DNA from: JAVXCQ01 sp036659415
Lineage (GTDB): Bacteria; Bacillota; Negativicutes; Acidaminococcales; Acidaminococcaceae
Direction of reading: 5' to 3'
Assembly (NCBI GenBank): GCA_036659415.1
Contig: JAVXCQ010000007.1
Location: 1 to 64,000, forward strand
Length of the DNA stretch: 64,000 nucleotides
Part shown: positions 35,445 to 44,460 of the stretch, piece after piece
Layout: each line of letters begins with the position of its first letter
Numbering within the stretch: position 1 is the stretch's first letter
The notes under the pieces: generated by a model
Seen by the model: only the letters and a program-made list of their open reading frames with translations
Told to the model about the DNA's origin: nothing
Databases searched by the model: none
Program-made: the position numbers and the translations under genes

Positions 35445-35707
35445 CCGTAGGCAAGAGCATTATTTACGTCAAAATTCTTAAAGAGCAAATAACTGCAATT
35501 ACAAGAATTATGGAAGGGTACGAGCATTTAGCCTTGGTGAGTACTATTGACGGTGCTGCTGGGATTGTTATGCTCCGTGGAACGCCTGATACTTATCCTG
35601 AACTGCTGGAAATTTTAGGAAATATGCCATTTCCAGTAGAAATCATCGAAAGTTTTGAGTACGGAGAATGGTCAAAGGGAAAAAAATATGGTAAAATACT
35701 TGAGTAA
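35441..35707 (+). CDS. DUF4911 family small protein
   Basis: An 88-residue protein recognisable by IMEGYEHLALVSTIDG and the central MLRGTPDTYPELLEIL segment. The function is unknown. The ATG at 35441 overlaps the U32 stop and has GGAGAG 7 bases before it, which favours it over the earlier in-frame ATG at 35435. Members of this family are repeatedly found beside U32 genes, so a helper role in the same pathway is possible but unproven. Confidence 0.75.
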   Translation: MTVGKSIIYVKILKEQITAITRIMEGYEHLALVSTIDGAAGIVMLRGTPDTYPELLEILGNMPFPVEIIESFEYGEWSKGKKYGKILE

Positions 35708-35748
35708 TTGTATATTGTAAGATAATCATACACTGAGGAAGTGTTGGC

Positions 35749-36810
35749 ATGACGAGAATTGACCGCTTGCGAACCTTACTTCACCACAAAAGCCTAGAGG
35801 GTTGTTTTATTAAGGGTCTAGCCTCAATTCGTTATTTGACAGGCTTTAGTGGGGAAGATAGTTTGCTTTTTATTGACCACAAACATTGCCAGTTGATTAC
35901 GGACGCTCGTTATACAGTACAGGCGACGACAGAAACAGCTAGTACTGATTGTCAAATTATAGAACAACAAGATGGGTTGTGGAAAGCTGCTAGCGAACTA
36001 GAGCTTCCCAAACAGCAACTTGGTTTTGACGGAGGGTATTTTACCTATGATGAATTTGCCCAACTGTCAGCAGTTGTTACGAATAGACAATGGCAATCAT
36101 TGTCCCTTGCTCAATTAAGACGGGTGAAGGATAAGAAAGAATTGCAGTCACTAACGAGGGCTGTCAACATTTCTGATCGAGCTTTTGAAGCTTTGTTGCC
36201 AGAACTAATTAGTGGCATGACAGAATTAGAAGCTGCCGCTAAGCTGGAATACAAAATGCGGTTATTTGGTTCTGAAGGGGTGGCTTTTCCAACCATTGTG
36301 GCCTCTGGTGAACGTTCAGCTTTGCCACATGGCACTGCGACGCAAAAGCCTCTTACTAATGGAGATTTTGTAACTTTCGACTTTGGTGCGGTGTACGAGG
36401 GTTATCATTCTGATATAACCAGGACAGTAGTGATGGGTAAAGCAGCAAATTGGCAACACGACATCTATCGAACAGTTTTAGCTGCTCAACTTTTGGGTTG
36501 TCGGAGCGCTAGGGCGGGGCTTACCGGTAAGCAGTTAGATACTATCGTACGCGATTATATTAGCCAAGCGGGCTATGGCCAATATTTCGGTCATGGACTA
36601 GGACATGGCGTGGGCTTAGAAATTCACGAGGAACCGGTGGTGTCTAAGCGCGGTGAGTCGGAACTAGAAGCCCAGTCAGTAATTACCATTGAACCAGGAA
36701 TATACATACCCGGTAAAGGCGGGGTTCGTATAGAAGATACGGTTGTACTTACTAATACTGGCTGTCAGATTTTGACAGGGGTCAGTAAACAGCTGTTAGA
36801 AATTATTTAA
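35749..36810 (+). CDS. M24B family aminopeptidase (Xaa-Pro dipeptidase type)
   Basis: A 353-residue metallopeptidase of the Xaa-Pro aminopeptidase group. The creatinase-like N-terminal domain spans about 130 residues. The pita-bread catalytic domain shows TFDFGAVYEGYHSDITRT (two metal-binding aspartates), FGHGLGHGVGLEIHE (histidine) and TIEPGIYIPGKGGVRIED (two glutamates). All five metal ligands appear present. TGAGGAAG precedes the ATG. In Firmicutes this gene is almost always paired with efp, as here. Confidence 0.94.
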   Translation: MTRIDRLRTLLHHKSLEGCFIKGLASIRYLTGFSGEDSLLFIDHKHCQLITDARYTVQATTETASTDCQIIEQQDGLWKAASELELPKQQLGFDGGYFTYDEFAQLSAVVTNRQWQSLSLAQLRRVKDKKELQSLTRAVNISDRAFEALLPELISGMTELEAAAKLEYKMRLFGSEGVAFPTIVASGERSALPHGTATQKPLTNGDFVTFDFGAVYEGYHSDITRTVVMGKAANWQHDIYRTVLAAQLLGCRSARAGLTGKQLDTIVRDYISQAGYGQYFGHGLGHGVGLEIHEEPVVSKRGESELEAQSVITIEPGIYIPGKGGVRIEDTVVLTNTGCQILTGVSKQLLEII

Positions 36811-36833
36811 TATATAAATACGGGAGGGTTATT

Positions 36834-37391
36834 ATGATTTCCACTAATGAATTTAAAACCAATGTAACTGTTACCATTGATGGTGATGCCTGGCAAGTAG
36901 TAGAGTTTCAACATGTAAAACCTGGTAAGGGTGCAGCTTTTGTACGTGCTAAAATGCGTAATTTGTGCACTGGTTCTGTGGTAGAACGCACTTTTAATGC
37001 TGGGGAGAGAATTCCTAAAGCACACATTGACCGTCGTGATATGCAGTACCTTTACGAAGGTGATGGTATGTACGTTTTCATGGATAATGAAAGCTATGAA
37101 CAAAGTGAGTTAACGAAAGAACAACTTGGCTCTTCCATTAATTTCTTGAAAGAAAATATGGACGTTAAAATCATGGTTTATGAAGGTCGTATTTTAGGTA
37201 TTGATTTGCCTAATACTGTGGAGCTTACTGTCATTGAAACAGATCCTGGTATCCGTGGCGATACTGCAACTGGCGGTAGCAAACAAGCTAAAATGAATAC
37301 CGGTTACATGGTGAAAGTGCCACTGTTTATCAATGAGGGTGATGTACTACGCATTGATACCAGAACTGGTGAATATATCGAACGTGCCTAA
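36834..37391 (+). CDS. efp: Elongation factor P
   Basis: A 185-residue three-domain tRNA mimic that rescues ribosomes stalled at polyproline. The modification site is a lysine, K32, in KPGKGAAF, so a lysine-type modification such as EpmA lysylation or 5-aminopentanolylation could apply. The S1-like C-terminal OB domain ends with RIDTRTGEYIERA. CGGGAGGG precedes the ATG. A strong terminator follows, closing the mltG-efp group. Confidence 0.98.
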   Translation: MISTNEFKTNVTVTIDGDAWQVVEFQHVKPGKGAAFVRAKMRNLCTGSVVERTFNAGERIPKAHIDRRDMQYLYEGDGMYVFMDNESYEQSELTKEQLGSSINFLKENMDVKIMVYEGRILGIDLPNTVELTVIETDPGIRGDTATGGSKQAKMNTGYMVKVPLFINEGDVLRIDTRTGEYIERA

Positions 37392-37398
37392 TTTAGTT

Positions 37399-37433
37399 AA
37401 AGCGGTCAAAGCCATAGCTTTGGCCGCTTTTCT
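37399..37433 (+). terminator. Rho-independent terminator after efp
   Basis: A 14-bp stem (AAAGCGGTCAAAGC with its complement and one G-T pair), loop CATA, then a T-rich end. Confidence 0.9.
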
Positions 37434-37486
37434 TCGTAGCAGGGATTGAGAAAAGCAGGTTTTGACGTGCGTTAGGTTAAATCTTA

Positions 37487-37495
37487 TGTTATAAT
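37487..37495 (+). promoter_or_regulatory. Extended -10 promoter of the asp23 operon
   Basis: TGTTATAAT at 37487-37495 is a perfect extended -10 element. A TTGACG at 37462-37467 is 22 bases upstream, too far to act as the normal -35. Confidence 0.6.
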
Positions 37496-37542
37496 ATATA
37501 AATTAATAAGAGTTTTTATACTGCTAAATTGGAGGAGTAACC

Positions 37543-37995
37543 ATGGACGAGGACCAAGAAATTGTCAAAACTAAATTGGCCGAAGTAGACCAAGGAGAAA
37601 TCCCCGAAGATGTAGGTTCTGTTAAAGTAGCGGATGAAGTGATTAGTATTGTTGCCGGACTTGCAGCGGCAGAAGTCCCGGGAGTTGCCGGTATGAGTGC
37701 TGGCTTAGTTGGTGGCATTGTAGAGCTTTTGGGGAAAAAAAATTTCTCCAAAGGTGTTAATGTACTCGTCGAGGGTAAAACTGTCACGGTGGAAATTTAT
37801 GCTATTTTGGAGTATGGCGTTTGTATTCCAGAAATAGCGATTACGATTCAAGAAAAAGTTAAAGAAGCTGTAGAAAACATGACGGGTTTTGAAGTAGCCG
37901 CAGTTGATATTCATGTGCAGGGTATTGTTAAACGCCAAAAAACTAGCATGGAAAATTCAGACCGCAGTACTGAAGAACTTGGACAAAGGGAGTGA
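37543..37995 (+). CDS. Asp23/Gls24 family envelope stress protein
   Basis: A 150-residue Asp23-family protein. The family core runs from VKVADEVISIVAGLAAAEVPGV to ITIQEKVKEAVENMTGFEV and VDIHVQGI. Asp23 in Staphylococcus binds the membrane through AmaP and counters cell-wall stress; the B. subtilis homologue near nusB is YqhY. An acidic N-terminal tail precedes the domain. GGAGGAG precedes the ATG. The next two genes, AmaP-like and DUF2273, complete the usual membrane-anchor set. Confidence 0.92.
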   Translation: MDEDQEIVKTKLAEVDQGEIPEDVGSVKVADEVISIVAGLAAAEVPGVAGMSAGLVGGIVELLGKKNFSKGVNVLVEGKTVTVEIYAILEYGVCIPEIAITIQEKVKEAVENMTGFEVAAVDIHVQGIVKRQKTSMENSDRSTEELGQRE

Positions 37996-37999
37996 AGCA

Positions 38000-38518
38000 A
38001 TGAGTATACCGGATAGAATAATTTTAACTTTATATACTGTGTTAATGGCAGTAGTGGCAGTTTTTTTGGTGTTGTTTGCCCTAGGTATTTTAGCACCTAC
38101 AGCTATTTATACTTTTAGCTCTACTATTCCCGGACGCTGGGAATATGCGGTAGGCGGAGTGATTTTGCTTTTGGTTAGTCTACGGTTGTTAGTGGCTGGT
38201 TTGGGTGGCACAGGTATTAGCACACTTACTTTGGGCGATAGCAAAGATGGTAAAATTCACGTGGGTAAAACAGCTTTAGAAGACTATATGTCAGAAGTAG
38301 CTGAGGATATTTATGGCGTACATAACGCCAAAGTAGCCGTTAAAATGGTGGATAATGTTTTAAATGCTAGAATTAACGCTTCCATCGAACCTGGTATTAA
38401 TATTCCGGATACCACGGATGAAATGAAACAAACGTTACGCAAAAGTACAGTTGCTACCTTAGGCTTGGAAGTTAAAGAAATAGAAGTTTTCTTTAAACAT
38501 ATTAAAGCAAAACAATAA
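38000..38518 (+). CDS. amaP: Alkaline shock response membrane anchor protein AmaP
   Basis: A 172-residue protein with two membrane helices (about residues 5-31 and 50-70). An Asp23-like cytoplasmic domain includes LEDYMSEVAEDIYGVHNAKV. AmaP anchors Asp23 to the membrane. The ATG at 38000 follows GGGAGTG 5 bases earlier. An upstream open frame starting at 37904 overlaps asp23 heavily and is not used. It starts only four bases after the asp23 stop. Confidence 0.88.
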   Translation: MSIPDRIILTLYTVLMAVVAVFLVLFALGILAPTAIYTFSSTIPGRWEYAVGGVILLLVSLRLLVAGLGGTGISTLTLGDSKDGKIHVGKTALEDYMSEVAEDIYGVHNAKVAVKMVDNVLNARINASIEPGINIPDTTDEMKQTLRKSTVATLGLEVKEIEVFFKHIKAKQ

Positions 38519-38541
38519 AAAGAATACGAGGTGAGTGACTG

Positions 38542-38769
38542 ATGTTTTCTGAAGTTATGAAAAATGTTTGGGAAAATTATAAAGGCCGTCTAATTGGTGC
38601 GATCTTTGGCCTCTTTGTAGGGATTATGTTTTTAATACTCGGCTTTTTTCAAACCATCTTTTTATTGATTTGTATTGCTGCCGGTTATTTTCTTGGACAA
38701 AGATTGGATAACAAAGAGGATTTAATGGACATTTTGGATCGTCTGTTACCACCTGGATATCATAGATAA
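38542..38769 (+). CDS. DUF2273 small membrane protein
   Basis: A 75-residue protein consisting of a short amphipathic start (ENYKGRLIGA), two adjoining hydrophobic segments at about residues 18-52 and a charged end. This is the DUF2273 pattern, which regularly accompanies asp23 and amaP. The function is unknown, presumably a part of the same membrane complex. GAGGTGAGTG precedes the ATG. Confidence 0.85.
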   Translation: MFSEVMKNVWENYKGRLIGAIFGLFVGIMFLILGFFQTIFLLICIAAGYFLGQRLDNKEDLMDILDRLLPPGYHR

Positions 38770-38793
38770 ACTAAACTCAGAAAGAGGAAAAAT

Positions 38794-39204
38794 ATGAGCC
38801 GTAGAATAGCGCGTGAATTGGTTTTAAAAAGTTTGTTCCAAATGGATTTCTCTCAAGATACAGAAATCGCTAAAGCTCTAGAAGCATCCAAAGAAGAGAT
38901 CGGTAATATTGAAGAAGAAACTTATGCTTTGACTGTTCTACAGGGAACAGTGGCGCAACTGGCTGCTATTGATTTAGAAATTAGCAAATATGCTATTGAC
39001 TGGACGTTGGAGCGGATGCCGGCTGTTGATCGCAATATTTTACGGATTGCCACCTACGAAATGTTTTTTGCAGAGCCTTTAATTGCAGCAAGCGTAGCTA
39101 TTAACGAAGCCGTAGAAGTGGCGAAGACTTATGGAACGGATGAATCTCCACGCTTCATTAATGGGGTGTTAGGGAAGATGGTTAAAAACCATGATAAAGC
39201 GTGA
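38794..39204 (+). CDS. nusB: Transcription antitermination protein NusB
   Basis: A 136-residue helical protein that, with NusE (S10), binds boxA and prevents early termination of rRNA transcription. It begins SRRIARELVLKSLFQMDFS. PAVDRNILRIATYEM and SVAINEAVEVAKTYGTDESPRFINGVLG are the core NusB phrases. Length is typical. AGAGGAAA precedes the ATG. The next gene starts inside its last codons. Confidence 0.96.
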   Translation: MSRRIARELVLKSLFQMDFSQDTEIAKALEASKEEIGNIEEETYALTVLQGTVAQLAAIDLEISKYAIDWTLERMPAVDRNILRIATYEMFFAEPLIAASVAINEAVEVAKTYGTDESPRFINGVLGKMVKNHDKA

Positions 39205-40144
39205 AGTCTATTTAGGAATTGATACAAGTTGTTATACTACATCAGTAGCTTTAATTGATCGGCAAGGGTCTTTAGTTGCCGAGAGACGCCGCATTTTAGA
39301 GGTTAAATTTGGAGCTAAGGGACTTGCACAGTCAGAAATGGTGTTTCAACATACACGTAATTTGCCTGAGCTGATGGAAGAAGTATTGGACCGGCAGAAT
39401 ATGCACATTCTTGGCATTGGTGTTTCTAAGCAACCGCGGCCAGTAGAAGAGTCATATATGCCGGCTTTTTTGACGGGTTATGGATTAGCCCGTTCGCTGG
39501 CGGTAGCACTCTCAATCCCCTTATTACCACTTAGTCATCAGGAAAATCACTTAGAAGCGGGACTTTGGTCAGCGCAAGGTCCGCAAACAGAAAAATTTCT
39601 GCTTTTACATGCTTCTGGTGGTACGACGGATATTTTGTTGGCTTCTCGCGAAGAAATCGGTCGTTATCATTTAACCCATGTGGGCGGCAGTATTGATTTA
39701 CATGCCGGACAATTTATCGATCGTATCGGTGTTGCGCTAGGTTTACAATTCCCTACAGGTCCGGCGTTGGAGCAAATGGCCGCAACGGCTCAAATAAAAC
39801 AGGAACTCCCTATTGCGGTTCAAAAAAATAGAATTAGTTTATCGGGACCAGCCACCGCTGCCTTACGGGCACTGACCGCCGGGGCTGAACCTGCTGCTTT
39901 AGCACTGGGAGTAGAGTATACTTTAGCCGAAACTTTTGTGCGATGTTTACGTAATATTGCGAAGGAACAGCAGGTACAAGCGGTACTTTTAGTTGGTGGT
40001 GTTGCTTCTAATTGTTATATAAGGGAGCATATTATTACCAGATTGCAAAAATATAGAATACGTGTGTACATTCCTGAAGCTAAATTTAGTGGTGATAATG
40101 CCACCGGCTGTGCCGTTTTTGCGCAGAGAATGTTGGAGAAATAA
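39191..40144 (+). CDS. Kae1/TsaD-like protein (second glycoprotease-family paralogue)
   Basis: A 317-residue ASKHA-fold protein related to TsaD, the enzyme for t6A tRNA modification. Family sites are kept in altered form: GIDTSCYTTS at the start, HQENH in place of the HMEGH metal motif, HASGGTTDILL, FPTGPALEQMA, LLVGGVASNCYIRE and SGDNATG. It is somewhat shorter than true TsaD (about 335-340). No TsaB or TsaE gene is adjacent. It may be a paralogue with a separate role, and the canonical tsaD is probably elsewhere. It overlaps nusB by 14 bases and leads into xseA. Confidence 0.8.
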   Translation: MIKREVYLGIDTSCYTTSVALIDRQGSLVAERRRILEVKFGAKGLAQSEMVFQHTRNLPELMEEVLDRQNMHILGIGVSKQPRPVEESYMPAFLTGYGLARSLAVALSIPLLPLSHQENHLEAGLWSAQGPQTEKFLLLHASGGTTDILLASREEIGRYHLTHVGGSIDLHAGQFIDRIGVALGLQFPTGPALEQMAATAQIKQELPIAVQKNRISLSGPATAALRALTAGAEPAALALGVEYTLAETFVRCLRNIAKEQQVQAVLLVGGVASNCYIREHIITRLQKYRIRVYIPEAKFSGDNATGCAVFAQRMLEK

Positions 40145-40145
40145 T

Positions 40146-41360
40146 ATGTTAGTTGATAATGTATATTCCGTCAGTGGGGTTAACCGCCTTATAAAGAATC
40201 TGGTAGAAAAAAACCCCACCTTCAATAATATCCAAATCCAGGGGGAACTTTCCAACTTTCGCAGATACGCTTCCGGTCATTGTTATTTTACGCTTAAAGA
40301 TCAAGAGAGTATTTTAAAAAGTGTAATGTTTAAAGGTAGGGCAGCTAGCCTTAAATTTATACCCAAAGATGGCGATACGGTACTGGCGATTGGTCGTTTG
40401 GGAGTATACGAAAAAGATGGCATCTATCAACTTTATACAGACTTAATGTTAAAGGCCGGGGCCGGTGATTTAATGGTTGCCTATGAAGCACTTAAAGCTA
40501 AATTGGCAGCAGAAGGACTTTTTGCCACCGAACGCAAATGCCAGTTACCGTCACAACCGCAAATAATAGGTATTATTACCTCGGAGTCCGGCGCTGCTGT
40601 GCGGGATATTATTACAGTTGCCAGAAGACGTAATCCGGGAATTAAGCTAGTGCTCTATCCGGTTAAAGTTCAGGGAGCAGAAGCCGGCACTGAGATTGTT
40701 AAAGCGATTAAATTCATGAACAAACACAAATTAGCAGAGGTTTTAATTGTTGGCCGTGGTGGCGGCGCAGTTGAAGATCTCTGGGCTTTTAATGAAGAGG
40801 CGGTGGTAAGAGCAATTGCTAATTCGGAGCTACCCATTGTTTCGGCAGTGGGGCATGAAATAGATTTCACGTTAGCTGATTTTGCCGCAGATCAACGTGC
40901 GGCTACGCCTTCACAGGCGGCGGAAATACTTGTTGCCGATGTGGGAGCACAAAAACGTCAACTTTTACAATTGCAAGGGCAAAATCTTCGCGCAATGAGA
41001 ATTTTACTGGAGCAAAAACAGAAAAAACTGCAATTGCTTGCGAGTAATGTGGTTTTAACACAACCTGAGCGTTGGCTAGAAAACAAAAAATTACAAGTTG
41101 ACCGTTCCGGACAGCTGCTATTGGTGGCGATGCAGACAAAATTGCAAGGGGTTGCACACCGATATGCACTTAACGCAGCACGGCTGGATTCTCTTAGCCC
41201 CTTGGCGATTATGAGTAGAGGTTATAGTATTGTGCAAACTAAGGATGGGCAAGCAGTGTGTTCTTTGCAACAATTACAATTGGGTGCAACCATAAAAGCA
41301 ACGGTGGCCGATGGTGTTTTTTATGCCACTGTTAATGAGCTACATAAGGGGGAACAGTAA
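40146..41360 (+). CDS. xseA: Exodeoxyribonuclease VII large subunit
   Basis: A 404-residue nuclease subunit that degrades single-stranded DNA with XseB. The N-terminal OB domain shows VSGVNRLIKN and GELSNFRRYASGHCYFTLKD. The catalytic core shows GIITSESGAAVRDII and the VGRGGGAVEDLWAFNEE segment. A coiled-coil region (residues about 260-350) binds XseB. The C-terminal LSPLAIMSRGYSI is a family signature. The ATG at 40146 has TTGGAG upstream and starts one base after the preceding stop. Confidence 0.96.
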   Translation: MLVDNVYSVSGVNRLIKNLVEKNPTFNNIQIQGELSNFRRYASGHCYFTLKDQESILKSVMFKGRAASLKFIPKDGDTVLAIGRLGVYEKDGIYQLYTDLMLKAGAGDLMVAYEALKAKLAAEGLFATERKCQLPSQPQIIGIITSESGAAVRDIITVARRRNPGIKLVLYPVKVQGAEAGTEIVKAIKFMNKHKLAEVLIVGRGGGAVEDLWAFNEEAVVRAIANSELPIVSAVGHEIDFTLADFAADQRAATPSQAAEILVADVGAQKRQLLQLQGQNLRAMRILLEQKQKKLQLLASNVVLTQPERWLENKKLQVDRSGQLLLVAMQTKLQGVAHRYALNAARLDSLSPLAIMSRGYSIVQTKDGQAVCSLQQLQLGATIKATVADGVFYATVNELHKGEQ

Positions 41361-41361
41361 A

Positions 41362-41610
41362 GTGGCTACTAAAAAAAATAATAAAAATTTAAAATTTGAA
41401 GAAGCTTTAGCTTTGTTGGAAACAAATGTGGAACAACTGGAGACAGGTAATCTTCCTTTAGAAGAGGCCTTAGAGGTATTTAAACAAGGGGTAGAGTTAA
41501 GCCAGTCTTGTTTGGCTAAGTTGAATGCCGCCCAGGAAGAAGTACAAAAGGTTGTAGAACTAAATAATGGTGAATATGAATATAAACTCTTTGCGGAGGT
41601 TGAAGGATAA
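41362..41610 (+). CDS. xseB: Exodeoxyribonuclease VII small subunit
   Basis: An 82-residue helical hairpin protein. It shows LKFEEALALLETNVEQLE and the LPLEEALEVFKQGVEL phrase shared by all XseB proteins. Several copies pack along the XseA coiled coil. It starts with GTG at 41362 after AAGGGGGAA and one base after the xseA stop, so the two subunits are coupled. ispA follows after two bases. Confidence 0.94.
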   Translation: MATKKNNKNLKFEEALALLETNVEQLETGNLPLEEALEVFKQGVELSQSCLAKLNAAQEEVQKVVELNNGEYEYKLFAEVEG

Positions 41611-41612
41611 AA

Positions 41613-42488
41613 ATGGATTTCGAAAAATATTTAGCAGATAGAAAACAATTAGTTAATGTTTTTTTGGAAAAACGCATGAGTAAAAAAGGAATTTCTCGTG
41701 TCGATGAAGCTATGAGCTATAGCCTACTGGCTGGTGGTAAACGTCTAAGACCGATACTTTTAATGGCTACTGCCGATGCTGTCGGTGGTAGTGGTTATAA
41801 TTATTTACCGGTGGCTTGTGGTTTGGAAATAATTCATACTTACTCCCTAATTCATGACGATTTACCGTTGATGGATAATGATGATTATCGCCGAGGTCGT
41901 TTGACCAACCATAAAGTATATGGTGAGGCTTTGGCGTTATTAGCTGGCGATGCTCTTTTAACGTTAGCTTTTGAAGTAATGTTGGAACAGAAAAATGTTA
42001 AGCCGGAGGATTTAATTGAAACGGTGCGAGAAATAGCTATGTGTGCTGGTAATTATGGCATGGTTGGTGGGCAGGTACTAGACCTTGATGCTGAGGGTAA
42101 GACAATTACACAAGAGGAACTAAGAACTTTACATGCTGGGAAAACAGGGGCACTGTTTATTGGTGCAGTTCGTTCTGGCGCTAGGATGGCAGGAGCGACT
42201 TCTGAACAATTGCTAGCTTTAACAAAATTTGCTGATCTTTTTGGTTTAGCGTTCCAAATTACGGACGATATTCTTGATGTCGAAGGTACTGCTGAAGAAA
42301 TGGGTAAAGCAGTTGGTAGTGATGCTAAACTTGCAAAGTCAACCTACGTCAGCCTTTACACCTTGGAGGGGGCTAAAGCGTTGGCAGAAAAAACAGTTAC
42401 AGAGGCGCTGGCTTGTTTGGACAACTTTGGTGAACAAGCAGAAGCTTTGCGCCAGGTTACACGTATGATTGCTCATCGTAAAAGTTAA
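41613..42488 (+). CDS. ispA: Polyprenyl (farnesyl/geranyl) diphosphate synthase
   Basis: A 291-residue short-chain prenyl diphosphate synthase. The first aspartate-rich motif is DDLPLMDNDDYRRGR at about residues 82-96 and the second is DDILDVEG near residue 222. AGGKRLRPILLMA and GGQVLDLDAE are also typical. It makes farnesyl diphosphate for UppS and other users. Whether it stops at C15 or goes to C20 is uncertain from sequence. It is co-transcribed with xseAB, and dxs is downstream. Confidence 0.94.
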   Translation: MDFEKYLADRKQLVNVFLEKRMSKKGISRVDEAMSYSLLAGGKRLRPILLMATADAVGGSGYNYLPVACGLEIIHTYSLIHDDLPLMDNDDYRRGRLTNHKVYGEALALLAGDALLTLAFEVMLEQKNVKPEDLIETVREIAMCAGNYGMVGGQVLDLDAEGKTITQEELRTLHAGKTGALFIGAVRSGARMAGATSEQLLALTKFADLFGLAFQITDDILDVEGTAEEMGKAVGSDAKLAKSTYVSLYTLEGAKALAEKTVTEALACLDNFGEQAEALRQVTRMIAHRKS

Positions 42489-42516
42489 GTTACTAACGGC
42501 ATTATAGGAATTCATA

Positions 42517-42525
42517 TGCTATGAT
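42517..42525 (+). promoter_or_regulatory. Extended -10 promoter of dxs
   Basis: TGCTATGAT at 42517-42525 matches the extended -10 pattern with one mismatch. The -35 region is poor. It lies in the gap between ispA and dxs. Confidence 0.5.
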
Positions 42526-42567
42526 AGATTATATAAATACACGATTTCATGGAGGTTTTATTGCGCA

Positions 42568-44460
42568 ATGCAATTACTGGAAACAATTAATTCACCTGCT
42601 GATATAAAAACGCTTACGCTTGAAGAGCTGAATCAGCTAGCACAAGAAATCAGAACATTCTTAATTAATATCACCTCCAAAACAGGCGGCCATTTAGCGC
42701 CTAATTTAGGCGTCGTGGAATTAACGTTAGCTTTACACAAAGTATTCAACACGCCTAAAGATAAAATTGTTTGGGACGTAGGGCATCAGGCTTATGTGCA
42801 TAAAATACTGACTGGCCGGCGGGAAAACTTTGCTACTTTACGGCAATACAAAGGAATTTCAGGATTTCCTAAAAGGTCTGAGAGTGAACACGACGCCTTT
42901 GGCACCGGTCACTCCAGCACCTCTATTTCTGCTGCGTTGGGGCTTGCTTTAGCGAGAGATTTAAAAGGCGATGATGAAAATGTTATTGCTGTTATTGGTG
43001 ATGGGGCTTTAACCGGGGGCATGGCTATGGAAGCTTTAAATAACGCCGGTGATTTGCAACGAAGGCTAATTGTTATTTTGAATGATAATGAAATGTCTAT
43101 TTCTAAGAACGTGGGTGCTATTTCAGAGTATCTTTATGCTTTGCGCACAGGACCTACATATTCACGTATTAAGCGTGATGTGGAGAGCTTGATTAAAAGT
43201 ATCCCCAGTATTGGTGAACAAGTCGCTAAAACTGCCAATCGAGTTAAAGATAGCTTAAAATATTTTTTAGTACCAGGTATGTTTTTTGAGGATCTCGGTT
43301 TTACTTATATTGGACCGGTAGACGGACATAACGTCGAAACTCTAACCGAGATACTCGAAACTGCTAAAACACTGAATAAACCTGTTTTAGTGCACGTAGT
43401 GACTAAAAAAGGTAAAGGGTATTTGCCGGCAGAGCTAAGCCCCAATAAATTTCATGGAACGGGAGCGTTTGAAATTGCGACCGGTAAAAAAATTACCGCT
43501 AGTGATGCGCATCGTACTTATACAGATATTTTCGGCGAGGTATTGGTATCCTTAGCTACGGAAAATAAAAACATTGTGGCTATTACGGCGGCAATGCCTG
43601 ATGGCACCGGATTAACACCTTTTGCTCAAACTTTTCCGGAAAGATTTTTTGATGTGGGTATTGCTGAGCAACACGCAGTTACCCTAGCTGCTGGTATGGC
43701 TGCTAATGGTATGCAACCCATAGTTGCAATTTATTCCACATTTATGCAACGCGCTTTTGACCAAGTACTGCATGATATTTGTATGCAAAATTTACCTGTC
43801 GTACTTTGTCTTGATCGTGCAGGACTTGTGGGTGATGACGGTTACACCCATCACGGTGTTTTTGATTATTCTTATTTACGCATGATGCCTAATATGACAA
43901 TCTTGGCACCTAAAGATGAAAATGAGCTTAGGCATATGTTAAAAACAGCAGTGGAGCTAGGTCGGCCGGTGGCTGTTCGCTATCCGCGTGGCAGTGGTAG
44001 GGGCGTGGTTTGCACAGAACCGGTACACGTTTTGCCTTATGGTCAAGCGGAAGTATTAAAAACGGGCACAGAACTGTCTATTTGGGCAGCTGGCAGTATG
44101 GTGGAAATCGCCGAAAATGTGGCGATACAACTGGGGACAGAGGGTATTGATGCTGGAGTTGTCAATATGAGATTTATAAAACCCTTAGACCAAGCACTCT
44201 TATTACAAACAGCTGATAAATATCGCAATATAGTAGTTTTAGAAGAAAATGTTATTGCTGGCGGTGTGGGTTCTTCTGTTTTAGAGTTATTGAACCAGGC
44301 TAATAAATTACAATCTACCAAAGTTTTGAACCTGGGGATTCCTGATTTATTTGTTCCACATGGCGATAAAAATTTATTGTTGCGCGACCTTGAACTAGAT
44401 GAAGCCGCCATTTTACGAAAAATAAAAATGTTCTTAAAACCTCAGGTTGGAGAAATATAA
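42568..44460 (+). CDS. dxs: 1-Deoxy-D-xylulose-5-phosphate synthase
   Basis: A 630-residue thiamine-dependent enzyme, first step of the methylerythritol-phosphate isoprenoid route. The TPP-binding motif is IGDGALTGGMAMEALNNAG at about residues 147-165. GHQAYVHKILTGR and SGFPKRSESEHDAFGTGHSS are family phrases. The transketolase-like pyrimidine domain includes FDVGIAEQHAVTLAAGMA. Full length. GGAGGT lies 11 bases before the ATG. The stop overlaps the tlyA start by one base. Confidence 0.97.
   Translation: MQLLETINSPADIKTLTLEELNQLAQEIRTFLINITSKTGGHLAPNLGVVELTLALHKVFNTPKDKIVWDVGHQAYVHKILTGRRENFATLRQYKGISGFPKRSESEHDAFGTGHSSTSISAALGLALARDLKGDDENVIAVIGDGALTGGMAMEALNNAGDLQRRLIVILNDNEMSISKNVGAISEYLYALRTGPTYSRIKRDVESLIKSIPSIGEQVAKTANRVKDSLKYFLVPGMFFEDLGFTYIGPVDGHNVETLTEILETAKTLNKPVLVHVVTKKGKGYLPAELSPNKFHGTGAFEIATGKKITASDAHRTYTDIFGEVLVSLATENKNIVAITAAMPDGTGLTPFAQTFPERFFDVGIAEQHAVTLAAGMAANGMQPIVAIYSTFMQRAFDQVLHDICMQNLPVVLCLDRAGLVGDDGYTHHGVFDYSYLRMMPNMTILAPKDENELRHMLKTAVELGRPVAVRYPRGSGRGVVCTEPVHVLPYGQAEVLKTGTELSIWAAGSMVEIAENVAIQLGTEGIDAGVVNMRFIKPLDQALLLQTADKYRNIVVLEENVIAGGVGSSVLELLNQANKLQSTKVLNLGIPDLFVPHGDKNLLLRDLELDEAAILRKIKMFLKPQVGEI

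Noticed and set aside
37904..37999. N-terminal extension of AmaP
   Set aside because: It overlaps the end of the asp23 gene in another frame, while the ATG at 38000 has its own GGGAGTG.
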